From Chitinophaga niabensis (lineage in GTDB: Bacteria > Bacteroidota > Bacteroidia > Chitinophagales > Chitinophagaceae), in contig JAFIGY010000020.1 of NCBI GenBank assembly GCA_017849435.1, positions 245,425 to 309,424 on the forward strand: a stretch of 64,000 nt of DNA, read 5' to 3'. The position numbers and the translations under genes were made by a program. Under the pieces are notes generated by a model. The model worked only from the letters and a program-made list of their open reading frames with translations, was not told where the DNA came from and searched no databases. The stretch's first letter is position 1. Every line of letters begins with the position of its first letter. Of the stretch, positions 8,635 to 18,000 are shown in pieces.

Positions 8635-10260
8635 TTAATAACGCTGCCAGTAACGGAGTTGCTGCATGTTCGGATTATCAGTAAAGGCTTTGTTGGAAAC
8701 AGGCCAGGTCCATGCACCGTCTGTAAAGTCACCAGGCGTAACATCCGGGCGGCAGGGCAGCTTTGCATAGTCAGGATCTGTCAGCAAACGCGTTCTTACG
8801 AGATCATAGTAATAATGCCCTTCACCCAGCAATTCCTTGGTACGCTCGCGGAATACCTCCAGCTTCAGCTCACTATCCGCTCCCGCGAAAGGTTTCAGGT
8901 AAGCCCTGAAGCGGATCCAGTTAAGATCGGCACGGGCGGCATTGAAGTTGTTCATTTTTGCATAAGCTTCTGCTCTCAGCAGGATAAGGTCTGCAGTTCT
9001 GAATACCACGATGTTGGCTTCAAAGAGGTTGCGGGAAGCGTCTACTACCCATGCATATTTCGTAAACACTTCACCGTTCATATTGGTAGGTGCTACACCT
9101 TTCTCAAAGAAAGCTACATAACGAAGGTCATTCGTCGTATCCGGGAAGAATTGCTTTGCTGTACCGTTCTGGAAAGTACGGGTGTTCTGCGCGTCATTGG
9201 GATCGCCTACTTTCATGGCATTGAGCGCCCAGTACGGTTGGGCTCTTCCGTTGGTAAGGCGGGTACCGAAAAGCGTCATATTCGCCAGGGAACCATTGGC
9301 GCCAAATTCGCCGGTGGCCGCTGCAAAATCAATTTCAAAAACCGTTTCCTGGGAATACCCTTTGAATATCTCGCGATAACGGGGGATGAAGTCAGATTTG
9401 GCCTTCGCAACAGCATCCGGTGTCATTGTTTTCACGGCATTGCTGTCTGCAAACGTCAGGAACTTGTATACCCCGCCACCCAACACACGGTTCACATAGT
9501 CGATAGTTTGCGCCGGTTGCTGACGCCATGCATATAAATGCGCTAACGTCGCTTGCACAGTACCTTTTGTAACGCGAATGGAGTTCTGATTCGCATTATT
9601 GAAATTCAGGGGAAGGATATTCTCGATATCCAGCAATTCCTGTTGCGCGAAATCCAGTACCTTGTCTGCTTCCGTTCTGCCCAGTTTGTCTGTGACCTTT
9701 GATTTGGTCATAAAAGGCACATCTCCCCAAACCCTTACAATATAGAAATAAGTGAATGCGCGGATAAAACGTGCTTCAGCGATATAATTAGCGCGGGTGG
9801 ACCGGATGAATTCACTTTCCGGTATGCGGTTAGCGTTTTCCAGGATGGTATTACACTGTACTATCACCTGGTAGAAAGCCGTCCAGTCAAACAGCTTGGA
9901 ATCCCATTCCCGGGCGCCACCCATTTCCGTGCGGAGCCTGTTGCGCTTAAGATTGGCATCCGTGCTGCCGTTCACGGGATCTGTAGTATAAGATTTAAAG
10001 ATCAGACCTCTGCGGTCACCATACATATAGAACCTCGGATGGTACACGTTGATATCGGAAGCAGACGCGGTAGGACCGTCGGAGAAGGCTTTTCTCAGCA
10101 ATGCATAACCTCCTGCCACGGCTGCATCCAGGTCTTTCTCCGTTTGCCAGAAATTGTTATCCGAGATCTGGTCGATAGGCGTGATGTCCAGCTGTTTATT
10201 GCAGGACGCTGCCGTAAAACCCGCCAGAACAAGCATCAAATAATATATTCCTCTTTTCAT
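8635..10260 (-). CDS. SusD/RagB-family nutrient-binding lipoprotein
   Basis: A 541-residue outer-membrane lipoprotein (lipobox TAASC, Cys20) with the SusD N-terminus LDITPIDQISDNNFW, the TPR-like helical core (ARFIRAFTYFYIVRVWGDVPF) and the C-terminal RagB/SusD region (RERTKELLGEGHYYYDLVRT; final QLRYWQRY). SusD proteins form the lid of the SusC transporter and bind the imported ligand. It is encoded 23 nt downstream of susC. No glycoside hydrolase, sigma factor or anti-sigma factor is in the locus, so the ligand class (glycan or peptide) is open. Confidence 0.95.
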   Translation of the reverse strand: MKRGIYYLMLVLAGFTAASCNKQLDITPIDQISDNNFWQTEKDLDAAVAGGYALLRKAFSDGPTASASDINVYHPRFYMYGDRRGLIFKSYTTDPVNGSTDANLKRNRLRTEMGGAREWDSKLFDWTAFYQVIVQCNTILENANRIPESEFIRSTRANYIAEARFIRAFTYFYIVRVWGDVPFMTKSKVTDKLGRTEADKVLDFAQQELLDIENILPLNFNNANQNSIRVTKGTVQATLAHLYAWRQQPAQTIDYVNRVLGGGVYKFLTFADSNAVKTMTPDAVAKAKSDFIPRYREIFKGYSQETVFEIDFAAATGEFGANGSLANMTLFGTRLTNGRAQPYWALNAMKVGDPNDAQNTRTFQNGTAKQFFPDTTNDLRYVAFFEKGVAPTNMNGEVFTKYAWVVDASRNLFEANIVVFRTADLILLRAEAYAKMNNFNAARADLNWIRFRAYLKPFAGADSELKLEVFRERTKELLGEGHYYYDLVRTRLLTDPDYAKLPCRPDVTPGDFTDGAWTWPVSNKAFTDNPNMQQLRYWQRY

Positions 10261-10283
10261 ACGAACAAATGCTTTAATGTGGA

Positions 10284-13200
10284 TTAGAAAGTAAGGTTCA
10301 GGCCAATGGTCATCTTACGTGACAACGGATAGTTCCTGCCTCTGTCGTAACCGGACGGGAATTCAATCGCCTCCGGATCGCGGCCGCTATACTTGGTCAG
10401 AATGAAAACATTCTCCACGTTGCCGTACACCATCAGGCGTTGCAGACCAATGCGTTTCGTCAGCTTGGGTTCCAGCGTATAGCCCAACATCACGTTTTTC
10501 AGGCGCAGGAAAGAAGCGTCTTCCACAAATGCGCTCTTGTAGTCATAAATATTCCAGAACGTCTGGATAGAACCGGTCCAGTAATCCAGCGTTGGGAAAC
10601 GTGCGCCGGCGCCACCACGGCTACCGGGGGCAAAGCCATAAATATCATAGTAATCCAGCGGAGGAATGCCACCCCAGTCCAGTGCGTTCCCGTTAAAGTA
10701 ATCCTGGCTGGTATAGTTCGGGTTGTATCCGCCAGTTACTTTTGTGGAGTTCCAGTAACGCTGCATGGCAGAGTTCACAACCTTCACGCCCAACCTGTAG
10801 TTGAACATCATGTCCAGTGTAAAACCTTTCCAGGTGAAGTTGTTCACCCATCCACCTTCCATTTTAGGTGTTGGATCACCTACCCACATACGGTCATTTA
10901 CTTCACGGCCACCATCGCCATTCAGGTCATTGATCTTATAATCGCCGTTCAGGTCCAGGAACTTGGGTGAACCGGCGCGGTAGGGCAGATACCCGTAATC
11001 GAAATACAGTTTTTTACCGGTGAAGGGATCAACCGGTACGTCGGAATCCTTCTGCCATACACCGTCGCTAACCATGAACACATAGCCGTAGGGGGCGCTG
11101 CCCACTTTTACCAGCGTTACGTTGTCCACATAGAAAGGTCGGTTATTGTTCGGCAGCTTCGCTACCTGGTTGATATTTCTGGCGAACATAAAGCGGGTGG
11201 TCCATCCCAGCTTCAGACGCGTATCCTCAGGCCGCAGAATGGTAACGCTCAATGTGGCTTCAAAACCTTTATTCAATACGTCAATACCATTTCTTTTGAT
11301 CACGCTGTAACCCGCACTGGTAGGCAATTGCTCATCATAAGTACCACCTTCTGTATAGCGCTGGTACAGATCTGCGATCAGGCTCACCCTGCTCTTCAGA
11401 GCGCTCAGCTCAATACCGAGGTTGGTTTGATCTGAATACTCCCAACGCAGATAAGGGTTCTGCATCTGTGAGAAGTTCTGGACCGCTGCCGGTGTACCAC
11501 CGTAACTGCTTACGAAAATATCATCCGGTTCGCCGAATCCACCGGCAACTGTATTCAGTGAATTGATGCTCGCGAAATTCTCTACGTACTGGTTGGCATT
11601 CTTACCCCAGCTCAAACGCACTTTTGCTTCGTTCAACCAGGGAAGATTGTTTTTCACAAAACTTTCTTCCGCAATGCGCCAACCCACGGAGAAGGTCGGG
11701 AAATAACCCCATCTCTTGTCCCGGGCAAGTTTGGAAGAACCATCCGCACGCAAAGATGCATCGATCAGGTATTTCTCACGGAAACCGTAGTTCACTTTAC
11801 CCAGAACGGAAGAGGTGGCATTGGCACCAAACCCTGTTCTGGCCACTGTATTCCTGCGGCTATAACCCTGCACTACCTGGATCGGATCCAGGGATCCTTT
11901 CTTGGCATCGATCTGGGTTATTTCGGTGGTGTTCTTGTTGAACTCCTGCACCAGGAAAGCCCCGAAGTTGTGATCGTTGTTCTTGGTAGTATGACTGTAG
12001 GAAAGTTGGTTGGTGATCGTATAGCTGTTGCTGATCACATTGTAGGTACCACCATCCGCAGAACCATTATTGGCCACCGCAGCAAAGAAATAATCACGTT
12101 TGTCATTGGAGTAGCTCAAAGACCCGGTGGAAGTGAATGTCAACTCAGGCGTAATAGCATACATCAACTGCAGGCTCGTGTTTACACTGTTGGTGAAGTT
12201 CTTGTCGCGGTTCTTTGTATAAGCAGATAAAAGGCTGCCGCCTGCCGGATTCTTGTCCGGCACCATATAAGTGGAGGACGGAATACTCCAGATACCCTGC
12301 GAGTTGATACCCTGACCATACTTGCTGTTCCCGCGGGAACGGTCGGTGCGGCCCAGATAAGTTTGCATCACAATGGTAGTTTTCTTATTAGGCAACAAGC
12401 GACCGGTGAAGTTCGCGGTGTAGCGCTTGAAACCGGAGTTCAGCACAATACCGTCCTCACTGTAATAACCAGCGCCGATGCGATAGTTACCCATATCGTT
12501 ACCCGCCTGGATGCTGGCATCATAGTTCTGGATCTTCCCGGTACGGAAATACAGGCTCTGCCAGTCGGTAGAGTTATTGAAATAAGGATTGAGACTGTCT
12601 GTCATCTGGATCGGCATGCCGCTCATCCGCGCATCATACGGTGCAAAACGGTTCCAGATATCCACTTTGGCATCGCGTTCTGCTTTACCACCGAGGATCG
12701 GGAAAAGAGAGGGCGCAAAGTTGATACCGGTATAAGCGCGGATATCGATCTTAGGTTTACCGGATTTGGCCGTTTTGGTTTTAATGATGATCACACCATT
12801 TGCACCGCGGGAGCCATATATCGCAGCAGCGGCCGCATCTTTCAATACGTCGATGGATTCAATATCGTTCGGGTTCAGCCAGGAAATAGGGCTGTTACCT
12901 GTACCTAAAGCATTTACAGAAAATCCTTTCGCTGAAGCGCGGTCAGGGGGAATGATAATACCGTCCACTACAAACAACGGATCGCTGAAAATACGATCAT
13001 CGCTGAAGCTGCTGGCTACACTGGCATTACCACGGATAAAAACCGGCGCGGCGACACCGGGAGAACCGGAGTTATTCACCACCGCCAGACCGGCAACACG
13101 GCCCTGCAGAAGGTTCACCACAGAAGCTGCGGGAATATTCTGGATTTCCTCGCCTTCCAGGCGGGTCACAGAGGTAGTCAGCGTTTTCCTTTTCTTAGAT

Positions 13201-13532
13201 TCATAACCGGTGATCACCACATCCTTCAGGTTCTGGGCATCCGGCTGCATCACAACCATGTAGTCGTTCTTTGCATCAATCTTAAGCGTTGTTTTCGCAT
13301 AACCCATGAATGTCAATTCCAGGCTGTGTGCATTTCCTTTTAAGGTAAGGGTGAATTTTCCATCCGCTCCCGTGGCAGTTCCGTTAGAGGTTCCTGTTTC
13401 CCGGACGGAGACACCCGGCAGTACCTCACCCTTGCCGTCCTTGACAATACCGGAAACTTTCCGGCCCTGGGCCATGGCGGCGGAGCATGCCATGCCTAGC
13501 AGGACCAACAAAAAGAGTAGCTTCTTGGTCAT
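10284..13532 (-). CDS. SusC/RagA-family TonB-linked outer-membrane transporter
   Basis: 1082 residues. A signal peptide (ending AMAQ) is followed by a carboxypeptidase-like regulatory domain (GRKVSGIVKDGKGEVLPGVS, about 22-100), the SusC signature region (LKDVVITGYESKKRKTLT), a TonB plug (IPAASVVNLLQGRVAG, and SIDVLKDAAAAAIYGSRGAN near 240) and a long beta-barrel ending in LNLTF. It is the pore of the SusCD pair with the downstream SusD. It is the first gene of the minus-strand operon and is preceded by a 337-nt AT-rich region in which I could not find a convincing promoter box. Confidence 0.95.
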   Translation of the reverse strand: MTKKLLFLLVLLGMACSAAMAQGRKVSGIVKDGKGEVLPGVSVRETGTSNGTATGADGKFTLTLKGNAHSLELTFMGYAKTTLKIDAKNDYMVVMQPDAQNLKDVVITGYESKKRKTLTTSVTRLEGEEIQNIPAASVVNLLQGRVAGLAVVNNSGSPGVAAPVFIRGNASVASSFSDDRIFSDPLFVVDGIIIPPDRASAKGFSVNALGTGNSPISWLNPNDIESIDVLKDAAAAAIYGSRGANGVIIIKTKTAKSGKPKIDIRAYTGINFAPSLFPILGGKAERDAKVDIWNRFAPYDARMSGMPIQMTDSLNPYFNNSTDWQSLYFRTGKIQNYDASIQAGNDMGNYRIGAGYYSEDGIVLNSGFKRYTANFTGRLLPNKKTTIVMQTYLGRTDRSRGNSKYGQGINSQGIWSIPSSTYMVPDKNPAGGSLLSAYTKNRDKNFTNSVNTSLQLMYAITPELTFTSTGSLSYSNDKRDYFFAAVANNGSADGGTYNVISNSYTITNQLSYSHTTKNNDHNFGAFLVQEFNKNTTEITQIDAKKGSLDPIQVVQGYSRRNTVARTGFGANATSSVLGKVNYGFREKYLIDASLRADGSSKLARDKRWGYFPTFSVGWRIAEESFVKNNLPWLNEAKVRLSWGKNANQYVENFASINSLNTVAGGFGEPDDIFVSSYGGTPAAVQNFSQMQNPYLRWEYSDQTNLGIELSALKSRVSLIADLYQRYTEGGTYDEQLPTSAGYSVIKRNGIDVLNKGFEATLSVTILRPEDTRLKLGWTTRFMFARNINQVAKLPNNNRPFYVDNVTLVKVGSAPYGYVFMVSDGVWQKDSDVPVDPFTGKKLYFDYGYLPYRAGSPKFLDLNGDYKINDLNGDGGREVNDRMWVGDPTPKMEGGWVNNFTWKGFTLDMMFNYRLGVKVVNSAMQRYWNSTKVTGGYNPNYTSQDYFNGNALDWGGIPPLDYYDIYGFAPGSRGGAGARFPTLDYWTGSIQTFWNIYDYKSAFVEDASFLRLKNVMLGYTLEPKLTKRIGLQRLMVYGNVENVFILTKYSGRDPEAIEFPSGYDRGRNYPLSRKMTIGLNLTF

Positions 13533-13869
13533 AGATCTTGATTTGATAAAATGGTTTGATAGTAGATTACCAGCCCTTGCAAATTCTCAGCGTATTCATT
13601 GCAAACTGTTCAACGGAAAGGTATAATCTTTAAATTTTTGTTAAAAAAGAAGGAGCGGAATCATGATAATTCCATTACAATAGGGGTGTAATCTATTTAA
13701 CAAGTAGGGCGCTAATGTCTAGATAATTTTTATCTTATTGAAAATCAAATAATTAAAAGGATAATGATAATTATTGTTCCAAAATAAATTCACATAGTAT
13801 TATTATAAGATAAAATAATATTATTTAAGTGCCGTCGAAATGACATTGACATGACACATATAAAAATCC
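13533..13869. other. AT-rich intergenic region upstream of susC-like gene
   Basis: 337 nt without a gene, strongly AT-rich in the middle (about 13720-13830), with A/T tracts and short AT palindromes. It should contain the promoter of the SusC operon on the minus strand, but no full TTG-N19-TAnnTTTG pair was found. The best fragment is a TTG followed 23 nt later by AGAATTTG on the minus strand. Nothing else is recognised. Confidence 0.5.
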
Positions 13870-14886
13870 CTAATCCTTATATATCCTTATTTCCACCTTC
13901 CCATCCTCCGTAACCGTACCTCTGTACATACCCGCCGTATTGAACGGCATCGCTATATTCCCTTCTTTATCAATGGCTATCAATCCGCCATCCCCTCCCA
14001 AAGCCGGCACTTTCTTCATGATCAGCTCATCAGCCGCGGCCTTTAGTGTCAGTCCCTTGTATTCTATCAGGTCACTCACGGTCTTGGCTACACTTAAACG
14101 AATGAAATACTCACCCCAACCCGTACACGAAATGGCACAGGTCTCATTATTCGCATATGTACCGGCCCCGATAACAGGTGCATCCCCTACCCGGCCGAAC
14201 TTCTTGTTCGTCATCCCGCCTGTGGAAGTAGCCGCCGCCAGGTTCCCCTGTTTGTCGCGCGCCACCGCCCCTACGGTCCCGAATTTATGATCCCGGTTCA
14301 CAGCCCCCTTCTTTGTAGTGTCCGCATGATCCAGCTGGGTGGCCGTGGAATCGAGCGCCTTCGCCCGCTGCAGCGCACGCCATCTTTCTTCGGTATAGAA
14401 ATAGGAAGGATCCACGATCTCCAGACCCGCTTCTTTGGCAAATTGCTCAGCCCCTTTACCGATGAGCATCACGTGTTTGGAGCGCTCCATCACAGCCCTC
14501 GCAGCGGTAACCGGATTCCTGATGACGGTTACACCGGCCACCGCACCGGCGGATAACGTACGCCCATCCATAATGGCGGCATCCAGCTCATTCTTTCCAT
14601 CCGCAGTGAACACGGCGCCCTTGCCGGCATTGAACAGCGGCGAATCTTCCATCACCCGCACTGCCGCTTCCACGGCATCCACACTGCTGCCTCCTTTCTT
14701 CAATATGGCATACCCTGCCTGCAAAGCCTTCTGCAATGCTGCCGTATATGCCTTCTCCTTCTCGGGCGTCATCTGCGAACGAAGGATGGTACCGGCTCCG
14801 CCATGTATCACCATGGCGTATCGCTGCTGCGCTCCGGCAGTGACCGTAAATAGTAGTAAGAAGGCGGAAAGAAGGATCCTGTTCAT
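13870..14886 (-). CDS. iaaA: Isoaspartyl peptidase / plant-type L-asparaginase (Ntn hydrolase)
   Basis: 338 residues from the chosen ATG, with a signal peptide (NRILLSAFLLLFTVTAGAQ) implying export; a start 17 codons earlier would bury this signal. The family core is clear: MVIHGGAGT, NAGKGAVFT, and the autocleavage site FGTVGAVARD whose Thr204 becomes the N-terminal nucleophile. The substrate loop TSTGGMTNKKFGRVGD and the IGAGTYAN segment are intact. The enzyme splits iso-aspartyl dipeptides and L-asparagine after self-cleavage into two subunits. It is transcribed alone, divergently from the TamB-like gene. Confidence 0.92.
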   Translation of the reverse strand: MNRILLSAFLLLFTVTAGAQQRYAMVIHGGAGTILRSQMTPEKEKAYTAALQKALQAGYAILKKGGSSVDAVEAAVRVMEDSPLFNAGKGAVFTADGKNELDAAIMDGRTLSAGAVAGVTVIRNPVTAARAVMERSKHVMLIGKGAEQFAKEAGLEIVDPSYFYTEERWRALQRAKALDSTATQLDHADTTKKGAVNRDHKFGTVGAVARDKQGNLAAATSTGGMTNKKFGRVGDAPVIGAGTYANNETCAISCTGWGEYFIRLSVAKTVSDLIEYKGLTLKAAADELIMKKVPALGGDGGLIAIDKEGNIAMPFNTAGMYRGTVTEDGKVEIRIYKD

Positions 14887-14937
14887 GGCCAGATATTTCC
14901 GTAAAAGTAGGAAACCCTTCTCAAGTGTGATATTCAA

Positions 14938-14968
14938 TTGGCAGACATTTTGCGAATACCTATTTTTG
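14938..14968 (+). promoter_or_regulatory. Promoter of the tamB-like gene
   Basis: TTG at 14938-14940, 20 nt, then TATTTTTG at 14961-14968, a good match to the Bacteroidota -33/-7 pair. Transcription would start near 14975, leaving a very short leader before the reading frame and limiting how far upstream translation can begin. Confidence 0.5.
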
Positions 14969-15009
14969 CCGGATAAATCAACGTTCCCCTGAAAAAAGCA
15001 CGTAAAATA

Positions 15010-18000
15010 TTGATGACTGCCCTGCTAAGCCTGCTGGGCCTTTTGCTGTTGGTCAGCATTCTCATCAATATTCCCTACGTGCAAAACCTGCTCGTGCAGG
15101 AAGTGACTGCACGCCTGTCAAGGCAGCTGCGCACCCGCGTGGAGATCCGGCATGTGAACTTCCGCCTCTTCAACAGCATGCGGCTGGAAGGCGCGCTGAT
15201 AGAGGATCGTAACAGGGATACGCTCCTTTACGCCGGTGCTTTGCAGGTGCGTATCACAGACTGGTTCTTTGTGCAGGAAAAACCGGTGCTGAAGTTTGTG
15301 GGACTGGAAGATGCACAGGTGAACCTCATCCGGCTGAAATTCGATTCCGTCTGGAACTATCAGTTCATCGTCAATGAGTTCGGCTCCTCCTCTCCCGCTC
15401 CGAAAACGAAAGAAAGCGGCGGCATTGCCCTCGACCTGAAAAAAATGGACCTCCGCCGTGTGAAGTTCAATATTGTGGACGGATGGGTGGGAGAAGATAT
15501 GAACGTGTCCGCCAACCGTATCTACCTGGATGCAAAGCAGCTGGACCTCAAAGCGCATGACGTGTTCATCAACGAGCTGTTGCTGGATCAGCCTGTTTTC
15601 GTGGTATCCGGTTATTCCGCCACCCGGCCCAAACGGGAAAGGCCACCGGCTGCGCCGGCACCGCCTGACACAGCTCACCCGGGCGCCCTTCAATGGAATA
15701 ACGCCAACTGGAAGCTCATCGTGAAAGCGCTGACGATCCACAATGGCGCCCTCGGCGTTGAAAACCTCCGCGACACCGTCTTTTCCCCGGCCGGACAATT
15801 CGATCCGTCCCATATCCGCTTTTCCAATATCAACCTCACGCTCACCAACAGCCGGCTGGTGCAGGACAGCATCTTTGCCGACCTGAAAATGTCTGCCAAA
15901 GAACGTAGCGGGTTTGAAGTAAAACAGCTGAAAAGCCGCTTCAAAATGTCCCCGGTGGAAATGGAATTCACGCATCTGGACCTGGTGACCAACAAGAGCC
16001 ACATCAAGGACTATTTCACGATGCAGTACGCAGACCTGAGCGATATGGGGGATTACGTGAATGCCGTCACTATGCGGGCCCGATTCAACAACACTTACCT
16101 CTCCTCCGACGATATCGCTTTCTTTGCCCCGCCGCTGGCCAGCTGGGACACCGAGCTGAAAGTGAGCGGGCGTGTACGCGGCCCCGTTAGTCGCCTCTCC
16201 GCGGACAGTCTGGATATCAGAGGTGGCACCAACACGCACTTCAAAGGAAGCGCGGACATGCGCGGCCTGCCGGACATTCATGAGACCTATATCGAATTCA
16301 CGGCCAACGAGCTCGTCACCAGTGGTCGTGACGTCCGCCAGTTTGTGCCCGTATTGAAAACCATCAATACCGTTCGCACAGACCTTATCACCAGCCTCTC
16401 TTTCCAGGGCTCCTTCCTTGGTTTTGTGAACGACTTTGTGGCATACGGAAAATTCCAGACCAATCTCGGCAACCTCGATTCCGACCTCAACTTCAAGACC
16501 AGCAAGGATGTGCCCGTATATTCCGGGAATCTCACCACTTATAATTTCAATCTCGGTAAACTACTGGACAACAGCATCGTTTCCACCCTCACCATGAAAG
16601 CTAAGGTGAAAGGGGAAGGCTTTAACCTTAAAACGTTGAAAGCTGCGGTAGATGCGGATGTACAGAAGATAGGACTCTACGGGTACGAGTATCAGAATCT
16701 GAAAACCGCGGGAGAAATGAGCAAGAAGTTCTTCAACGGCTCCCTCACCGCCAAAGACCCTAACCTGGACATGGACTTCGCCGGTACTATCGATTTCAAC
16801 AGCCGGCTGCCCATTTTCAAATTCTATTCCGAGATCCGTAACAGCGATCTTAAAGCCCTGCACCTCACCGAAGATTCCATCACCCTTCAGGCCAAAGCAG
16901 ACCTCAACTTTGCCGGCAGCAACATCGATAATTTTGACGGTACCGCGCGCCTGTATGATGTGTCTCTTTTCAAAAACAAAAGCCGGGTAGAGTTCGATTC
17001 CCTCTCCGTAGCCACCCATCTCGAGAACAACCAGAAAACGCTGCGGATACAAGGGAACGAGGTCAACGGCTTTGTGCGTGGCTCTTACAGCTTTATGGAA
17101 CTGCCGAATGCTTTCCAGCTGTTCCTCAATAAATACTATCCTAGTTACTTCAAATCTCCTCCCACGGCCAACTCGGGGCAGGACTTCACGTTCGCCTTCG
17201 AGTTCGGGCAGGTAGATAAGCTCATACAGGCTTTCACGAACGATATCAAAGGATTGAACGGCACGCAGATATCCGGGGCCCTCAACACGCTCAGCGGACA
17301 GGTGAACCTCAATGCCGCCATTCCTTACGCCGCCTACAAGATCTACGGCGTGCGAAACCTGTTGCTCAAGGCCAGCGGGGATTTTAACAAGATCAATGTC
17401 AGTACCGGCCTGGGGCAGGTGTTATACCGGGACAGCGCCTTGTTCCATAATCCGCTTATCATTGCCAGTTCAGGGCGGGATACTTCTTATATCAAGTTGG
17501 ATCTGAAGGCCGAGGACACCACCAGCCTCGATGGCTTCTATGCCCGCGTGATCACCGTTGGCGACGGGGTGAAGATCAATTTTCTCAACAGTACCTTCAC
17601 CGCTAATGGTAAGCAATGGAGCATGACGCCAGGCAATGAGATCTACTGGAGCCAGCATTTCCTCACCGTGCATAACCTGCGCATCTCGCGGAACGAGCAG
17701 AGCGTTACCGTCAAAACCAACGAATTCAATCCGGATGAGTCGAAATTCATGATCAACCTCAAAGACCTCAACCTGGCGGACATTATCCCCGCAGGGCTTA
17801 CCAGTACCCGGATAGAGGGTTTGGCCAATGGGGATATCAACGTCAACAATCCCTTTGATCATCTCTCAGTAGATGCGGATATCAGGGCGAGCCAGTTGCG
17901 GATCGATAATGACTCCCTCGGCCTGGTAAGCCTGAAAGGTGACTACGATAACAACTCCGGGAATGTGAATTTCAATGTACAGTCAGATAACAAACTGGCC

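Noticed and set aside
8659-9537. 292-codon plus-strand frame opposite susD
   Set aside because: No signal peptide, family motif or promoter; the minus-strand SusD match is complete.
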